From: DATEOR01 sp963841425
GTDB lineage: Bacteria > Actinomycetota > Thermoleophilia > Gaiellales > Gaiellaceae
DNA: 64,000 bases
Reading direction: 5' to 3'
Assembly (NCBI GenBank): GCA_963841425.1
Contig: CAWJCL010000001.1
Coordinates: 62,001-126,000 of the forward strand
The notes below the pieces were generated by a model, which did not search any database, was not told the origin of the DNA, and worked only from the letters and a program-made list of their open reading frames with translations. Positions within the stretch are counted from its first letter, which is position 1; each line of letters begins with the position of its first letter. The position numbers and the translations under genes were made by a program. Shown in pieces: positions 1 through 8,435 of this stretch.

Positions 1-109
1 CTTCACGGTCGAACATGGCAGAGATCTGCTCCCGAGTCCGGGCCTGGTCGGCGCTGCCCTCCCAGGGCGTGAATCCGACCTGGTACAGGATCTTGTAAAC
101 GAGGCTCAT
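1..109 (-). CDS. SAM-dependent methyltransferase, N-terminal fragment (cut by window edge)
   Basis: The first 36 codons of a minus-strand gene are present; the rest lies beyond base 1. The ATG at 109-107 is preceded by AGGAGG at about 115-120, which fixes the start. The peptide opens MSLVYKILYQVGFTPWE, an opening I recognise from actinobacterial class I SAM-dependent methyltransferases of the thiopurine-methyltransferase-like type. No catalytic motif is inside the window, so the assignment rests on this N-terminus alone. Confidence 0.55.
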   Translation of the reverse strand, partial: MSLVYKILYQVGFTPWEGSADQARTREQISAMFDRE

Positions 110-205
110 GGCGTCCTCCTCTTGAGCAAGGGACACGGCCTTCGTCTCGGCGTGTCCCCGAGCCTATAAGCCCCCGTTCCTAACGCATCTGCCTGGAATC
201 AGCAA

Positions 206-300
206 CCACCCGGACCACCACCCCTTTTTTTGGTGCGGGTGGATCGGAAAGGGGGTGAGTCATCGAGCAACGCCAACCCGGTTCGAATCCGGTCCGCGCC
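206..300. other. non-coding stretch with hairpin arms and a tRNA 3'-end-like sequence
   Basis: The 210 bases between the two flanking minus-strand genes hold no convincing gene. CCACCCG (206-212) can pair with CGGGTGG (236-242) across a T7 run. Further on, CCCGGTTCGAATCCGGT resembles a tRNA T arm, and GGTGCGG (232-238) could pair with CCGCGCC (294-300) as an acceptor stem. No anticodon arm can be folded between them, so this is not an intact tRNA; it may be a remnant or chance. Confidence 0.2.
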
Positions 301-319
301 TCTTTGCCGCGTTCGCCAC

Positions 320-1051
320 TCAGCTGAGCTGGTGGATGCCGAACGCGACGACGAACCCGAGCGTCGTCACGATTCCGACGAGCTTGCCTCCCTCCTCGTA
401 GGCCTCGGGCATCATCGTCTCGGCGAGCATCGCCAGGATCCCGCCCGCGGCAAACGTGAGCACGAACGCGACGGTGTTCGGCGACGCGTCTTGGAAGAGG
501 CTGTAGCCGCAGAGCGACGAAAGCCCGGAGACGATCGCGATCGCGATCCACATCCAAAGGATCCGCGACTTCTGCCAGCCGCTCGTCACGAGCCCGGCCG
601 TGGAAGAGATCGCCTCGGGCAGGTTGGAGATGAAGACCGCGGCCAGGTATGCCGTGCCGACGGCGCCGCCCTCGACGATCGTGAGCCCGATCACGAGGGA
701 CTCCGGGATTCCGTCGAGCACGGTCCCGAGCACGATTGCGAGCGGGGAGCCGTCCTCCTGCGCTCCGCCCGAGTCCTTGCGGTCGGAACCACCGTGCCGC
801 GAGATGAGCCGGTCGCCGCCGAAGAAGACCAAAGATCCGGCGAAGATGCCGAGGAGCGGCGCCCATTTTTCCGGGCCTTTGTCGACCGCCTCCTCGACGA
901 GGTCGAACGAGATCGCGCTGATGAGGACTCCGGCGCCGAAGCCCATGATCAGGCCGATGAGCCTTCGGTCGATGGGAACGAGGAGCGCTGCGATCGCGCC
1001 GATGACGAGCGACGAGGCGGCAAGGAGCCCCCAGCCGAACGCGGCACCCAT
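320..1051 (-). CDS. ZIP-family-like metal transporter
   Basis: This is a 243-residue, very hydrophobic protein with about eight predicted membrane segments, matching the ZIP family of divalent-metal permeases. The motifs DGIPESLVIG and SNLPEAIS sit where zinc-transporting ZIPs usually carry HNxPEG and HExPHE, so several canonical metal-ligand histidines are replaced and substrate is uncertain. The ATG at 1051 overlaps the TGA of the upstream methyltransferase by one base (TGATG), so the two are translationally coupled. Longer in-frame openings upstream would run through the methyltransferase and give an Arg-rich leader, so they were rejected. Confidence 0.75.
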   Translation of the reverse strand: MGAAFGWGLLAASSLVIGAIAALLVPIDRRLIGLIMGFGAGVLISAISFDLVEEAVDKGPEKWAPLLGIFAGSLVFFGGDRLISRHGGSDRKDSGGAQEDGSPLAIVLGTVLDGIPESLVIGLTIVEGGAVGTAYLAAVFISNLPEAISSTAGLVTSGWQKSRILWMWIAIAIVSGLSSLCGYSLFQDASPNTVAFVLTFAAGGILAMLAETMMPEAYEEGGKLVGIVTTLGFVVAFGIHQLS

Positions 1052-1770
1052 CAGCCGTCCGCCTTGCGGCCGACGATCGCGACAAGCCCGTCCGGCAGCT
1101 TCTCGTCCCCGAACGAATCGGCGACCCGGGCTTCGACTCCGTGCTTCGCGAGGAGTGTGGGCACGGCGGCGGTGTCGACGAGGACGTTCTCGTGGCGCTC
1201 GTCGTCGCGCCGCCACGTGTCATCCTCGCTGCGGAGAAACACGGCGATCTCCCGGACGAAGAGGTTCGGCCGCGGCAGGCTGAGGCGCGTGACGATCGCC
1301 CAGTCATCGGCGATGCGGCTCGAGCTCGGCTCGTCGCTCCGCAGTTCGCCGTAGCGCAGGTCGCAGAGGTCGAGGGCGAGGACCCCGCCCGGCCGCAGGG
1401 CGTCCGCCGCGGCGGCGAGCGCCTGCTCGACGGCGGCCTCGTCGGGGAGATAACTGAGGACGTGGCCCACCGACACAGCCGCGTCGCACTCCGGAAGAGG
1501 AGCGTCCGGGAGGACGAGCGGGCGGACGTCCGCACCCGGCGCGGTCTCGCGCGCGAGCGCCAGCATTGCGGGCGAGGCGTCGGTCGCCACGACGCGGTGG
1601 CCCGCGTCGACGAGGTAACGGGTGAGAAGTCCGCTGCCGCAGCCGAGCTCGAGGACGACGCCGCCGCGCACCGGCTCGAGGAGCGCAAGGATTCCCGGTG
1701 CACAGGTATCGGCGTGGAAGCCGAAGCCGACGTGGTGCACCAGCGCGAGGTCGTCGCGGTAGTACGTCAG
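1051..1770 (-). CDS. class I SAM-dependent methyltransferase
   Basis: About 239 residues with a Rossmann methyltransferase core: motif I LELGCGSG followed by the acidic ATDAS loop, then a LSYLPDE/LRPGG region. Substrate unknown. The start is unusual. The protein most naturally begins at a CTG (1770-1768) overlapping the upstream TGA as CTGA, giving an N-terminus TYYRDDLALVHHVGFG. Alternatives are a GTG at 1740, ten codons later, or a GTG further upstream inside the PPOX gene. It lies in a PPOX-methyltransferase-ZIP operon and overlaps both neighbours. Confidence 0.8.
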   Translation of the reverse strand: MTYYRDDLALVHHVGFGFHADTCAPGILALLEPVRGGVVLELGCGSGLLTRYLVDAGHRVVATDASPAMLALARETAPGADVRPLVLPDAPLPECDAAVSVGHVLSYLPDEAAVEQALAAAADALRPGGVLALDLCDLRYGELRSDEPSSSRIADDWAIVTRLSLPRPNLFVREIAVFLRSEDDTWRRDDERHENVLVDTAAVPTLLAKHGVEARVADSFGDEKLPDGLVAIVGRKADG

Positions 1771-2180
1771 GCTGCCTCGCCGGCGGGATCGCCCCACGTG
1801 TGCCAGCGCTCGACCTCGACGAGCACGCTGACCCCATTGTAGGAGCGGTCTGCGTAGGGCTCGCCCAGATATCGCTGCGACAGGGCGTCGATGTCGGCGA
1901 GGTCCGGATCGTCCCGAATCTCGACCGCGCGCCCGAGGACGGAGAGCTGGTTGTACCAGTCGTCCCCGAGGACGGTCAGGGCGACGCGCGGCTCGCGGCG
2001 GAGGTGGCGGAGCCGATGGCTGTCGCGGTCCATGGTCAGGAGGATGCGCCCGTCGTCTTCGAGCCCGTACCAACACGCGGTCGTCACGGGCGATCCATCG
2101 TCGCGCACCGTGCCGACGATGGCCTGGCGCGGTCCTTCTAGGAAGGCGAGGAGGCGGGGCGGGAGTGGTGCGGCAGGCAT
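1767..2180 (-). CDS. PPOX-class flavin/F420-dependent oxidoreductase
   Basis: 137 residues with the split beta-barrel of the pyridoxamine-5'-phosphate-oxidase-like superfamily: an early strand AIVGTVRDDGSPVTTACWY, then LTMDRDSHRLRHLRREPRVALTVLGDD, the cofactor-phosphate region. Actinobacterial members of this size usually bind F420 or FMN. Which one cannot be decided from sequence by eye. The ATG at 2180 has GGAG upstream. First gene of the minus-strand operon running into the methyltransferase and ZIP genes. Confidence 0.75.
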   Translation of the reverse strand: MPAAPLPPRLLAFLEGPRQAIVGTVRDDGSPVTTACWYGLEDDGRILLTMDRDSHRLRHLRREPRVALTVLGDDWYNQLSVLGRAVEIRDDPDLADIDALSQRYLGEPYADRSYNGVSVLVEVERWHTWGDPAGEAA

Positions 2181-2241
2181 GGGACTCTCCTACCACAGCC
2201 GCTCGCTCTCCCGCAATGCATTTCGAAGCTCCGCGACTGCG

Positions 2242-3636
2242 TCAGACGAGCGGTGCTTCGTCCGCGAGAAGCGCAGAGTGCTTTTCCGCGAGCGGGACGA
2301 CCGGCTTCCACACCGGCAAGAGCACCGAGATCACCGTGGGGCCGCCGGGGCTGCTCTGAACGTCGAAACGGCCTCCGAGGAGCCGCACCCGCTCGCTCAT
2401 GCCCAGCAGGCCGAAGCGCCCTCGGCGCGCTGCGCGAACGAGCGTGCTTGCGACGTCGAACCCGCGTCCGTCGTCGATGATCTCCAGCAGCGTCTTGTGC
2501 TCTTTCGCCTCGATTGAAATGGCGACCGAGCGCGCCCCGCTGTGATCCCGCGCGTTCGAGAGCGACTCCTGCACGATCCGCACGAGGGCGATCCGCTGGG
2601 AGTCGGTGAGGGAGTCGAACCGACCTTTCAGCGACAGGTCGACGGTGATGTCGCTCTGCATCCTGAAGGACTCGACTTCGCGCATGAGCACCTCGTCGAG
2701 CGGGCTGCGCGCGACGGCCGGGGACTCGAGCGAATGAACGACATCGCGGAGCCCACGGTCGATGGCGCCGATTCGCGCCTGGAGGTCTTCCAGGAATCCG
2801 AACAGGATTTCGTCCGGGACGGGCTCGAAGTGCTCCTCGATGCGTCGCCGTAGCATGTGAATGTCGCCCGCGAGCGCAGCCACGTCCTGGATCGGACCAT
2901 CGTGGAGGTCGAAACCGACTCGGGTCAGGAGCCGCTCCCCGCTGGCGACGAGGGCCCGTTCGCGCGACGCATTCCGCGCGAGCAGGGCTTCGCGCTCGAG
3001 GATGGGGGTGAGGACGAGTGCAGTTTCGGCGGCTGCGGCGTGCGCATTGTCTTCGCCGGCGCGCGATGCCCTGAAGACGAGGACCGCCGCCACCCGCTGC
3101 CAGCGCTCGACCGGAACTGTCCGCACCAGGCCGACGGTCGGCGCATGGCCATGAAGGACGTCCCGTGCCACGGCTCGGGCCCTGCGGCTCGGTGCCGTGT
3201 CTCCGCTCGCCGACAAGCAGGTCGGGGTCTCGCCGGTTCCGTTCGACCACAGAGACACGTCTTCGAGCGGGGCAAGCGCGGCGAGCATGCGCACCTGCAT
3301 CTCGAGCGCCAGCGGGGGCGAGAAGGCGAGGAGGGACGGGTTGCGCGTCGCGTTCGCGTGCACCTGGAGTGCGAGGCTTTCGGCATTCCACCCGGAGGCA
3401 TTTGACACGTGCTGGAGGAAACGGCGGATCCTGGCCGGGGCCCAGCTGTGTTCGAGCGACCGCTCGACGAGCGCCTCGCCGAGCGCCGACACGAGCGCGA
3501 CGTCGTCGCGCGGCGTTGACTCGGCCAGGTCGAGGATCCGGCAGGTCTCGCGCAAGGGGAGTCCAAGGCGCGCTGCCGCGCGGCGAGCCTCGCCAATCGA
3601 TCCGAGCGCCTCTCCGCGCTCTGCCGCAGTCGCCAT
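2242..3636 (-). CDS. NarL-type sensor histidine kinase
   Basis: 464 residues with no clear membrane segment, so probably cytoplasmic. Residues about 1-225 form an uncharacterised sensory part with a GAF-like feel. A HisKA_3 dimerisation domain carries the H-box DLHDGPIQ (phosphoacceptor about His245). The C-terminal HATPase_c domain shows the N-box IVQESLSNARDHSG, the G1 box DDGRGFD and the G2 box GRFGLLGMSERV. HisKA_3 kinases signal to NarL/FixJ regulators, and one starts at 6798, so they are a likely pair although separated by a surface-protein gene. It is divergent from that gene. Confidence 0.9.
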   Translation of the reverse strand: MATAAERGEALGSIGEARRAAARLGLPLRETCRILDLAESTPRDDVALVSALGEALVERSLEHSWAPARIRRFLQHVSNASGWNAESLALQVHANATRNPSLLAFSPPLALEMQVRMLAALAPLEDVSLWSNGTGETPTCLSASGDTAPSRRARAVARDVLHGHAPTVGLVRTVPVERWQRVAAVLVFRASRAGEDNAHAAAAETALVLTPILEREALLARNASRERALVASGERLLTRVGFDLHDGPIQDVAALAGDIHMLRRRIEEHFEPVPDEILFGFLEDLQARIGAIDRGLRDVVHSLESPAVARSPLDEVLMREVESFRMQSDITVDLSLKGRFDSLTDSQRIALVRIVQESLSNARDHSGARSVAISIEAKEHKTLLEIIDDGRGFDVASTLVRAARRGRFGLLGMSERVRLLGGRFDVQSSPGGPTVISVLLPVWKPVVPLAEKHSALLADEAPLV

Positions 3637-3714
3637 AGCCCTCCCGACCCCTCTCCGCAGCTCCGGATGTCTTTCCGAAGAAGCCGAATTGTGGTCCGAA
3701 ATCCGCGTTTCTTC

Positions 3715-3734
3715 AATAGGTCAGGCGGCCTATT
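3715..3734. promoter_or_regulatory. inverted repeat in the kinase / surface-protein divergent region
   Basis: AATAGG (3715-3720) and CCTATT (3729-3734) form a 6-bp dyad with an 8-nt centre, about 80 bases upstream of the kinase start and 185 upstream of the surface-protein start. The position would suit an operator, but the arms are short and it could be chance. The rest of the 281-base divergent region shows no clear promoter to me. Confidence 0.25.
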
Positions 3735-3917
3735 GGGTAGCGAGGCGAAGAGCGACCGTCGTGCGAGCCCTGCGCGGGGTGGAGTCCGTTCCCGCCTCAA
3801 CTCACGGCGACCGACTCCTTGACCATCGGCCGGTTTTCGAACCGGGCGCACGTCCTAGTGTCAGCAGTGGCGTAGCACGATCAACCGCCGACGGGCGGAT
3901 AAGAGGAGGAGAAAAGC

Positions 3918-6224
3918 GTGACACCTGCGGCCAAGCGTGAAAAATCGCTGACACATTGGCGGAGAATCTCCGCCCTCATCCTCTTCGGCGGGCTGATGCT
4001 TGCGGCCCTGGCGTACGCGGGCACTGGCCGGGCGACAATCGAGACGCCGCCGCCGCCCTCGGTGTGGTCCGACAAGGCGGACTACGCGCCGGGCGAGCAG
4101 GTCACGCTCTCGGGCGCCAACTGGGCCCCGGGCGAGTCGGTGCACATCCGCGTCAACGACGATGCGGGCGAGACGTGGCGTCGAGACGTCGACGTGACTG
4201 CCGACGAGAACGGCGCGATTTCCGACCAGTTCAACCTCCCCGATTGGTTCGTCGCCGTCTACTCCGTCACCGCCAGAGGCACCTCCTCCGAGACGGCGAC
4301 GTGGAGCTTTACCGACGCATCGCTGACTATTCACCGCGGTCCAACCGGGAACCCGCCAAACGTTTCGTTCACGATCACCTATCAACCCTTCAGTAACAAC
4401 ACGTGCACAACCGGCGGAGGAACTATTCGAACGGCTCCTGTCACGGTTGATGCCGGCACGGGCTTGGGAGGGCTCGGAGGCGGCCAGGGCGGTTTCATCA
4501 AGCTCACCGCGCCGACGACGCCGACGACTCCGAGCAACTACACATTCCAGGACTGGTCGACCGGGCCCGCGAGCGAGAACCCGATCACGACGACGACTTC
4601 GACGTCAGTCTGTGTCCGTAATCCAGCTGCAAGCCAGGACGACAGCTATCGCGCGACGTACAAGCAAGCGAACACGGCGCCGGTCTGCAACAGCGGAAGT
4701 GCGACGACGAGTGAGGACAGCTCCGTCGCCATGACGCTGAGCTGCACAGATGCCGACGGTAACGCCCTGGCCTACACGATCGTTTCCAATCCGCTGCACG
4801 GGACGCTCACCGGGAATTCTCCAAACCTGACCTACAGCCCGGCGCTCGACTACAACGGCTCCGATAGCTTCACCTTCAAAGCGAATGACGGCACGGTCGA
4901 CTCTGCGACCGCGACCGTCTCCGTCACCGTCACCGAGGTGAACGACCCGCCCGTCGCGACCGACGATACCGCCACGCTCGCCGAAGACGGAAACGTGCTC
5001 GTCGACGTCCTCTCGAACGACTCCGCCGGCCCTGCGAACGAGTCCGGGCAGACACTGACCGTTATCAGCGTCGACCCGATCGCCGGTGACACCCACGGCA
5101 CGCTCTCCCTGTCGATGGGCGCGGTCATCTACACGCCGGCGGCGAACTACAACGGGCCTGCCAGCTTCCACTACACGGTGCAGGACAACGGCACCACGAA
5201 CGGATCGCCGGATCCGAAGGAGAACACGGGTGACGTCAACGTGACCGTCACCGCCGTGAACGACGATCCGACGGTCACACGCGATGACGCGTCGGTGAGC
5301 GTGAACGAGGGGCAGACCGCGACAAACTCCGGGACGTTCGACGATGTCGATCTCGGAGACTCGCCCCCTGACCACGTCGCGGTAACCGCTTCCGTCGGAA
5401 CTGTGACGCAGAACAACAGCGCGAGGACGTGGTCATGGTCGTACGTGCCGCCCGACGGCCCGAGCAGCTCGACGGTCACGGTCACCGCGACGGACGATGA
5501 CGGTGCCGAGGCCAGCGTCACGTTTTCACTCACGGTGGCGAACGTGGCGCCGAACCCGACATGGACGACCTACTCGAGCCTCCTCTATGGACCGCTCGTC
5601 TTCGGGTTGACCGGGTCGTGGAGCGGGTCGTTCGCGGATCCAGGCGTCAACGACGATCCGTGGACGGCGACGTTCGCATGGAGCGGGGTCAACGATCCGT
5701 CGCAGACGAAGACGTACGGAGCAGCGGATCCGAAGACGTTCAGCGTCCGGCCGAACTTCACCTCAGGCGGTTGCGGGCTCACCGGTAGGGTGACGGTCAC
5801 CGACAAGGATGGCGCTTCGGCCTCTGATGCGAAGACGGTCAGCGTCGGCACCGGCGAGTTCATGCCGCCGATGACGAATCAGTCGGTCACGGACAAGCTG
5901 AAGAACGGACAGGTCCTACCGGTCAAGGTTCGCATCGCGGATTGCAACGGGAACCCCATCGCAGGCCTCAGCCCCTCGATCGTCCTCAAGGAAGGCGATC
6001 TGACGTCCGAGGTCAACGACAACACGATCGATCCGATCACGGTGGCGTCAGTGTCAGCCGCGGACACGACCGGCGTCATGCGCGCTGCGGACGGCTTCTA
6101 CATCTACAACCTGAGGGTCAACGTCGCGAAGCTGAACACGGCCTACACGGTCATCATCACGCCAAACATCGACGGCTATCCGAGCTCGATGACGCTGCGC
6201 CACAAGATCATCGCGACAAAGTAG
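3918..6224 (+). CDS. secreted/surface protein with cadherin-like repeats
   Basis: 768 residues. The start GTG follows GAGGAGG. An N-terminal signal segment (about residues 15-38, ISALILFGGLMLAALAYAG) directs export. Then comes an Ig-like domain (about 45-130), a Gly/Thr-rich part, then about four tandem cadherin-like or tandem-95 type modules (about 250-620) marked by repeated NDPPVATDD, YTPAANYNGPASFHYTV and VTVTEVND signatures, often calcium-binding or adhesive. The C-terminal 120 residues (NQSVTDKLKNGQVLPVKVRI onward) resemble the PxKF-type end domain of actinobacterial surface proteins. No sortase motif is visible. It lies beside signalling and Tad genes, so an adhesion role is plausible but unproven. 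Confidence 0.8.
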   Translation: MTPAAKREKSLTHWRRISALILFGGLMLAALAYAGTGRATIETPPPPSVWSDKADYAPGEQVTLSGANWAPGESVHIRVNDDAGETWRRDVDVTADENGAISDQFNLPDWFVAVYSVTARGTSSETATWSFTDASLTIHRGPTGNPPNVSFTITYQPFSNNTCTTGGGTIRTAPVTVDAGTGLGGLGGGQGGFIKLTAPTTPTTPSNYTFQDWSTGPASENPITTTTSTSVCVRNPAASQDDSYRATYKQANTAPVCNSGSATTSEDSSVAMTLSCTDADGNALAYTIVSNPLHGTLTGNSPNLTYSPALDYNGSDSFTFKANDGTVDSATATVSVTVTEVNDPPVATDDTATLAEDGNVLVDVLSNDSAGPANESGQTLTVISVDPIAGDTHGTLSLSMGAVIYTPAANYNGPASFHYTVQDNGTTNGSPDPKENTGDVNVTVTAVNDDPTVTRDDASVSVNEGQTATNSGTFDDVDLGDSPPDHVAVTASVGTVTQNNSARTWSWSYVPPDGPSSSTVTVTATDDDGAEASVTFSLTVANVAPNPTWTTYSSLLYGPLVFGLTGSWSGSFADPGVNDDPWTATFAWSGVNDPSQTKTYGAADPKTFSVRPNFTSGGCGLTGRVTVTDKDGASASDAKTVSVGTGEFMPPMTNQSVTDKLKNGQVLPVKVRIADCNGNPIAGLSPSIVLKEGDLTSEVNDNTIDPITVASVSAADTTGVMRAADGFYIYNLRVNVAKLNTAYTVIITPNIDGYPSSMTLRHKIIATK

Positions 6225-6243
6225 CGAGCGTTCAGCCGTGCCC

Positions 6244-6270
6244 TGAGGGGAGCGCCCCGCGCTCCCCTCA
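6244..6270 (+). terminator. intrinsic-terminator-like hairpin after the surface-protein gene
   Basis: A perfect 12-bp stem, TGAGGGGAGCGC / GCGCTCCCCTCA, closes a CCC loop 20 bases after the stop. Only a short TTT follows (6274-6276), so termination may be imperfect. Confidence 0.75.
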
Positions 6271-6330
6271 CTCGTTTAAGGCCCTTTCTTCGAACCGACC
6301 GGAAAGATAGCCGGGACCAGCCTTAGGACT

Positions 6331-6585
6331 ATGTCCTCGGCGGGCGCCAAATGCGATGACTGGGAGGTGCCGCGGGAGGTTCGACTGACTCCGCCCGAAC
6401 TGGTCGACGATTTCGTCGCCGTCCTCCGCAATGCCGGAATGGCGGCCAGAAAACGCGGCCGGGTGGTCGTCGTCGAAGACGATGCCGACGCCGAGCCGGA
6501 GCGGAGGCTCGAGCTACTCTTCTTTCTGCGCGCCTGGGCGCTCTCTCACCCCGACCTCGGCTTCGAGGTCGTGGAGACGGGCTGA
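6331..6585 (+). CDS. small acidic hypothetical protein
   Basis: 84 residues, soluble, no recognised domain. The core LTPPELVDDFVAVLRNAGMAARKRGRVVVVEDDADAEPE followed by LELLFFLRAWALSHPDLGFEVVE looks like a compact alpha/beta fold. A shorter form could begin at an internal GTG near 6366. It stands alone between the surface-protein and response-regulator genes. I do not recognise the family. Confidence 0.55.
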   Translation: MSSAGAKCDDWEVPREVRLTPPELVDDFVAVLRNAGMAARKRGRVVVVEDDADAEPERRLELLFFLRAWALSHPDLGFEVVETG

Positions 6586-6597
6586 GCCGGAAGGGGC

Positions 6598-6632
6598 GAA
6601 ATCGGCCGTTGCCCTTGAAAAGTGCCGATTTC
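6598..6632 (+). terminator. inverted repeat downstream of the small gene
   Basis: GAAATCGGC (6598-6606) and GCCGATTTC (6624-6632) form a perfect 9-bp stem with a 17-nt loop, starting 13 bases after the stop. There is no T-run, so it could equally be an RNA-stability element or a regulatory site upstream of the response regulator. Confidence 0.35.
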
Positions 6633-6797
6633 CACCCAAAATGCGCTTGGCGAAAGAATCTTCCGGAGGTCCAGGCGGGACCAGACCTTCGCTAGATGAG
6701 CGGCGTCGAAAAGTATTGAGACTTTGTAAAGGAATCAATCGGCGTGGTGCGAAAGGGAGATCGCACCGTGGAGAGCGGGAGAAGAGGAGCTGCGGCC

Positions 6798-7430
6798 ATG
6801 AAGGTTCTTGTTGCGGACGACCATCGACTGATGGTCGAAGGTATTCGTCGGGCGCTCGAGGGTGTGGAGGACATCGAAGTGGTCGGCGAAGCGAGCACAG
6901 GCAGCCAGGTGCTTCCCTTGGTGCGCCGCCTGCGCCCGGACGTCGTTCTGCTCGACATGCGCATGCCCCAGATGGACGGCCTCATGTGCCTCGACCAGCT
7001 GCGAAAGAACTGCCCCGACGTCAAGGTGATCGTCCTCTCGGTCTTCAGCGACCCGGAACGGATCCAAGCTGCCTTCAAGCATGGCGCGAACGGCTACATC
7101 GTCAAGAGCGTCAATCCGATCGACCTGCCGTCGGCGATCAGGCAGGCGGTCGAGGGAACGGTGTTCCACGCCATCGGGCTCCCGGAGATCGACGAGCAGA
7201 GCCTCGGCAAGGCGGCCGGCCTCACGGAGCGTGAGCTCTCGATCCTGAAGGCTGTCGCGCGAGGGCTCTCCAACGCGGCGATCGGCAAGGAGCTCTGGGT
7301 CACCGAGCAGACGGTGAAGTTCCACCTGACGAACATCTACCGGAAGCTCAACCTGGCGAACCGGACCGAGGCCGCCCGCTACGCCTATCAGCACGGGTTG
7401 GTCGAGAGCCCACTCGTCGAGATCGCCTGA
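6798..7430 (+). CDS. NarL/FixJ-family response regulator
   Basis: 210 residues. The N-terminal receiver domain has the acidic pair D7/D8, phosphoacceptor D53 (VVLLDMRMP) and K103 (YIVKS). A LuxR-type helix-turn-helix at about 140-205 has GLTERELSILKAVARGLSNAAIG and VTEQTVKFHLTNIYRKL. The ATG at 6798 with GAGGAG upstream is preferred over an in-frame GTG at 6744, which would add an unsupported leader. It is the likely partner of the histidine kinase at 2242-3636 and may control the adjacent surface-protein or pilus genes. Confidence 0.9.
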   Translation: MKVLVADDHRLMVEGIRRALEGVEDIEVVGEASTGSQVLPLVRRLRPDVVLLDMRMPQMDGLMCLDQLRKNCPDVKVIVLSVFSDPERIQAAFKHGANGYIVKSVNPIDLPSAIRQAVEGTVFHAIGLPEIDEQSLGKAAGLTERELSILKAVARGLSNAAIGKELWVTEQTVKFHLTNIYRKLNLANRTEAARYAYQHGLVESPLVEIA

Positions 7431-7524
7431 GCCGGGCCGAGGTGCTCGTCGCACAACTCTCCGAAGGACCTGCACGCTCTCACCCCTCCGGTGGTGCTAC
7501 CGGCCTGGCGGAGGTTCATGGTCC

Positions 7525-7932
7525 ATGGCGCAGGTCATGGAAGAGCGGGTTGACATCCGGAACGTCCGGTCGCTGCGACCGTTGCGTGTGCTCGTGGCAT
7601 CACGAGACGCGCGCTTCGGCCGTGTTGCCGGCTTCCTGCTCGGGCGTCGTGGATTCGACATCGAGATCCTGGGCCGCCCGTCGAAGGTCCTCGAGACCGT
7701 GTCGCGCACGGGCGTCGACGTGGCCATCCTCGACGCGAGCAATTCGGTCTCCGAGACCGCGCACACGGTCGCCGCGCTCGAGGCGCTCCATCCCCATGTC
7801 ACCGTCGTCATGGTCGCGGACGACCCCGCCGACGCGGACGGTGCCACCTTCCGAGTTCTCCCAAAGTGGACCTCGCTCGAGACACTGGTCCTGAACCTCG
7901 AAGCCACGCACCTGGGCGCGGGGAGCTTCTAG
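7525..7932 (+). CDS. receiver-domain-like protein
   Basis: 135 residues resembling a stand-alone CheY-like receiver: LRVLVASRDARFGRVAGFLLGRRGF, then DVAILDASNS with an Asp at the phosphoacceptor position, then TVVMVADDP. The acidic pair near the N-terminus is replaced by SRD, and the conserved Lys appears only as PKW, so phosphotransfer competence is doubtful. Its 3' end overlaps the prepilin-peptidase gene by 67 bases if that gene starts at its GTG at 7866, linking it to pilus biogenesis. Function unknown. Confidence 0.6.
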   Translation: MAQVMEERVDIRNVRSLRPLRVLVASRDARFGRVAGFLLGRRGFDIEILGRPSKVLETVSRTGVDVAILDASNSVSETAHTVAALEALHPHVTVVMVADDPADADGATFRVLPKWTSLETLVLNLEATHLGAGSF

Positions 7933-8435
7933 CCGGCAACCGGGCCTGGACCGCCGCGGGCGCCTGCCTGGTCGCGACTCTCTGCTTCCTGCGCTTCGGC
8001 TTCGGCGGCGAGGCGCTCGTCGCCGCGCTTTTCGGCGGCGTCCTCGTCGTTCTCACCGCGATCGACATCGAGCGGCGCATCGTCCCCAACCGCATCGTGC
8101 TGCCGGCGATGGGCGTCGTCCTCGCCGGTCAGCTCGCCCTCAATCCCGACCGCTGGCTCGAGTTCGTCCTCGCGACGCTGGGAGCCGGGCTCTTCCTGTT
8201 TCTTCCGCGTCTCCTCTACCCGGCCGGAATGGGCCTCGGAGACGTCAAGCTCGCCATGTTGCTCGGCGCCGGGCTGGGCACCGCGGTCGTGGCGGCCTTC
8301 GTCCTGAGCCTCCTGGCCGGCTTCGTCGCGGCGGTCTTCCTGCTCGTCACGCGAGGCTCAGCGGCCAGGAAGATGGCGATTCCCTTCGTACCGTTCCTAG
8401 CCTTCGGCGGGCTCGTCGCTCTCTTCCTGATCTAG
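7866..8435 (+). CDS. type IV prepilin peptidase (TadV/CpaA-like)
   Basis: 189 residues with about six membrane segments. The two catalytic aspartates of A24 peptidases are present in TAIDIERRIVPN (about D67) and GMGLGDVK (about D126). It lacks the N-terminal cysteine-rich N-methylase domain of PilD, as expected for TadV/CpaA enzymes that only cleave Flp prepilin leaders. It should mature the two Flp pilins and pseudopilins encoded at 11.2-12.2 kb. The GTG at 7866 is the only acceptable start I see; a start nearer to residue 25 would need a non-standard codon. Confidence 0.85.
   Translation: MDLARDTGPEPRSHAPGRGELLAGNRAWTAAGACLVATLCFLRFGFGGEALVAALFGGVLVVLTAIDIERRIVPNRIVLPAMGVVLAGQLALNPDRWLEFVLATLGAGLFLFLPRLLYPAGMGLGDVKLAMLLGAGLGTAVVAAFVLSLLAGFVAAVFLLVTRGSAARKMAIPFVPFLAFGGLVALFLI

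Noticed and set aside
232..300. Candidate tRNA gene
   Set aside because: Acceptor and T-arm-like pairings exist, but the D and anticodon arms cannot be folded and the T stem has a mismatch.
180..1703. Long Arg/Ser-rich open frames on both strands across the first 1.7 kb
   Set aside because: They are shadows of the ZIP and methyltransferase genes in GC-rich DNA; composition is not protein-like.
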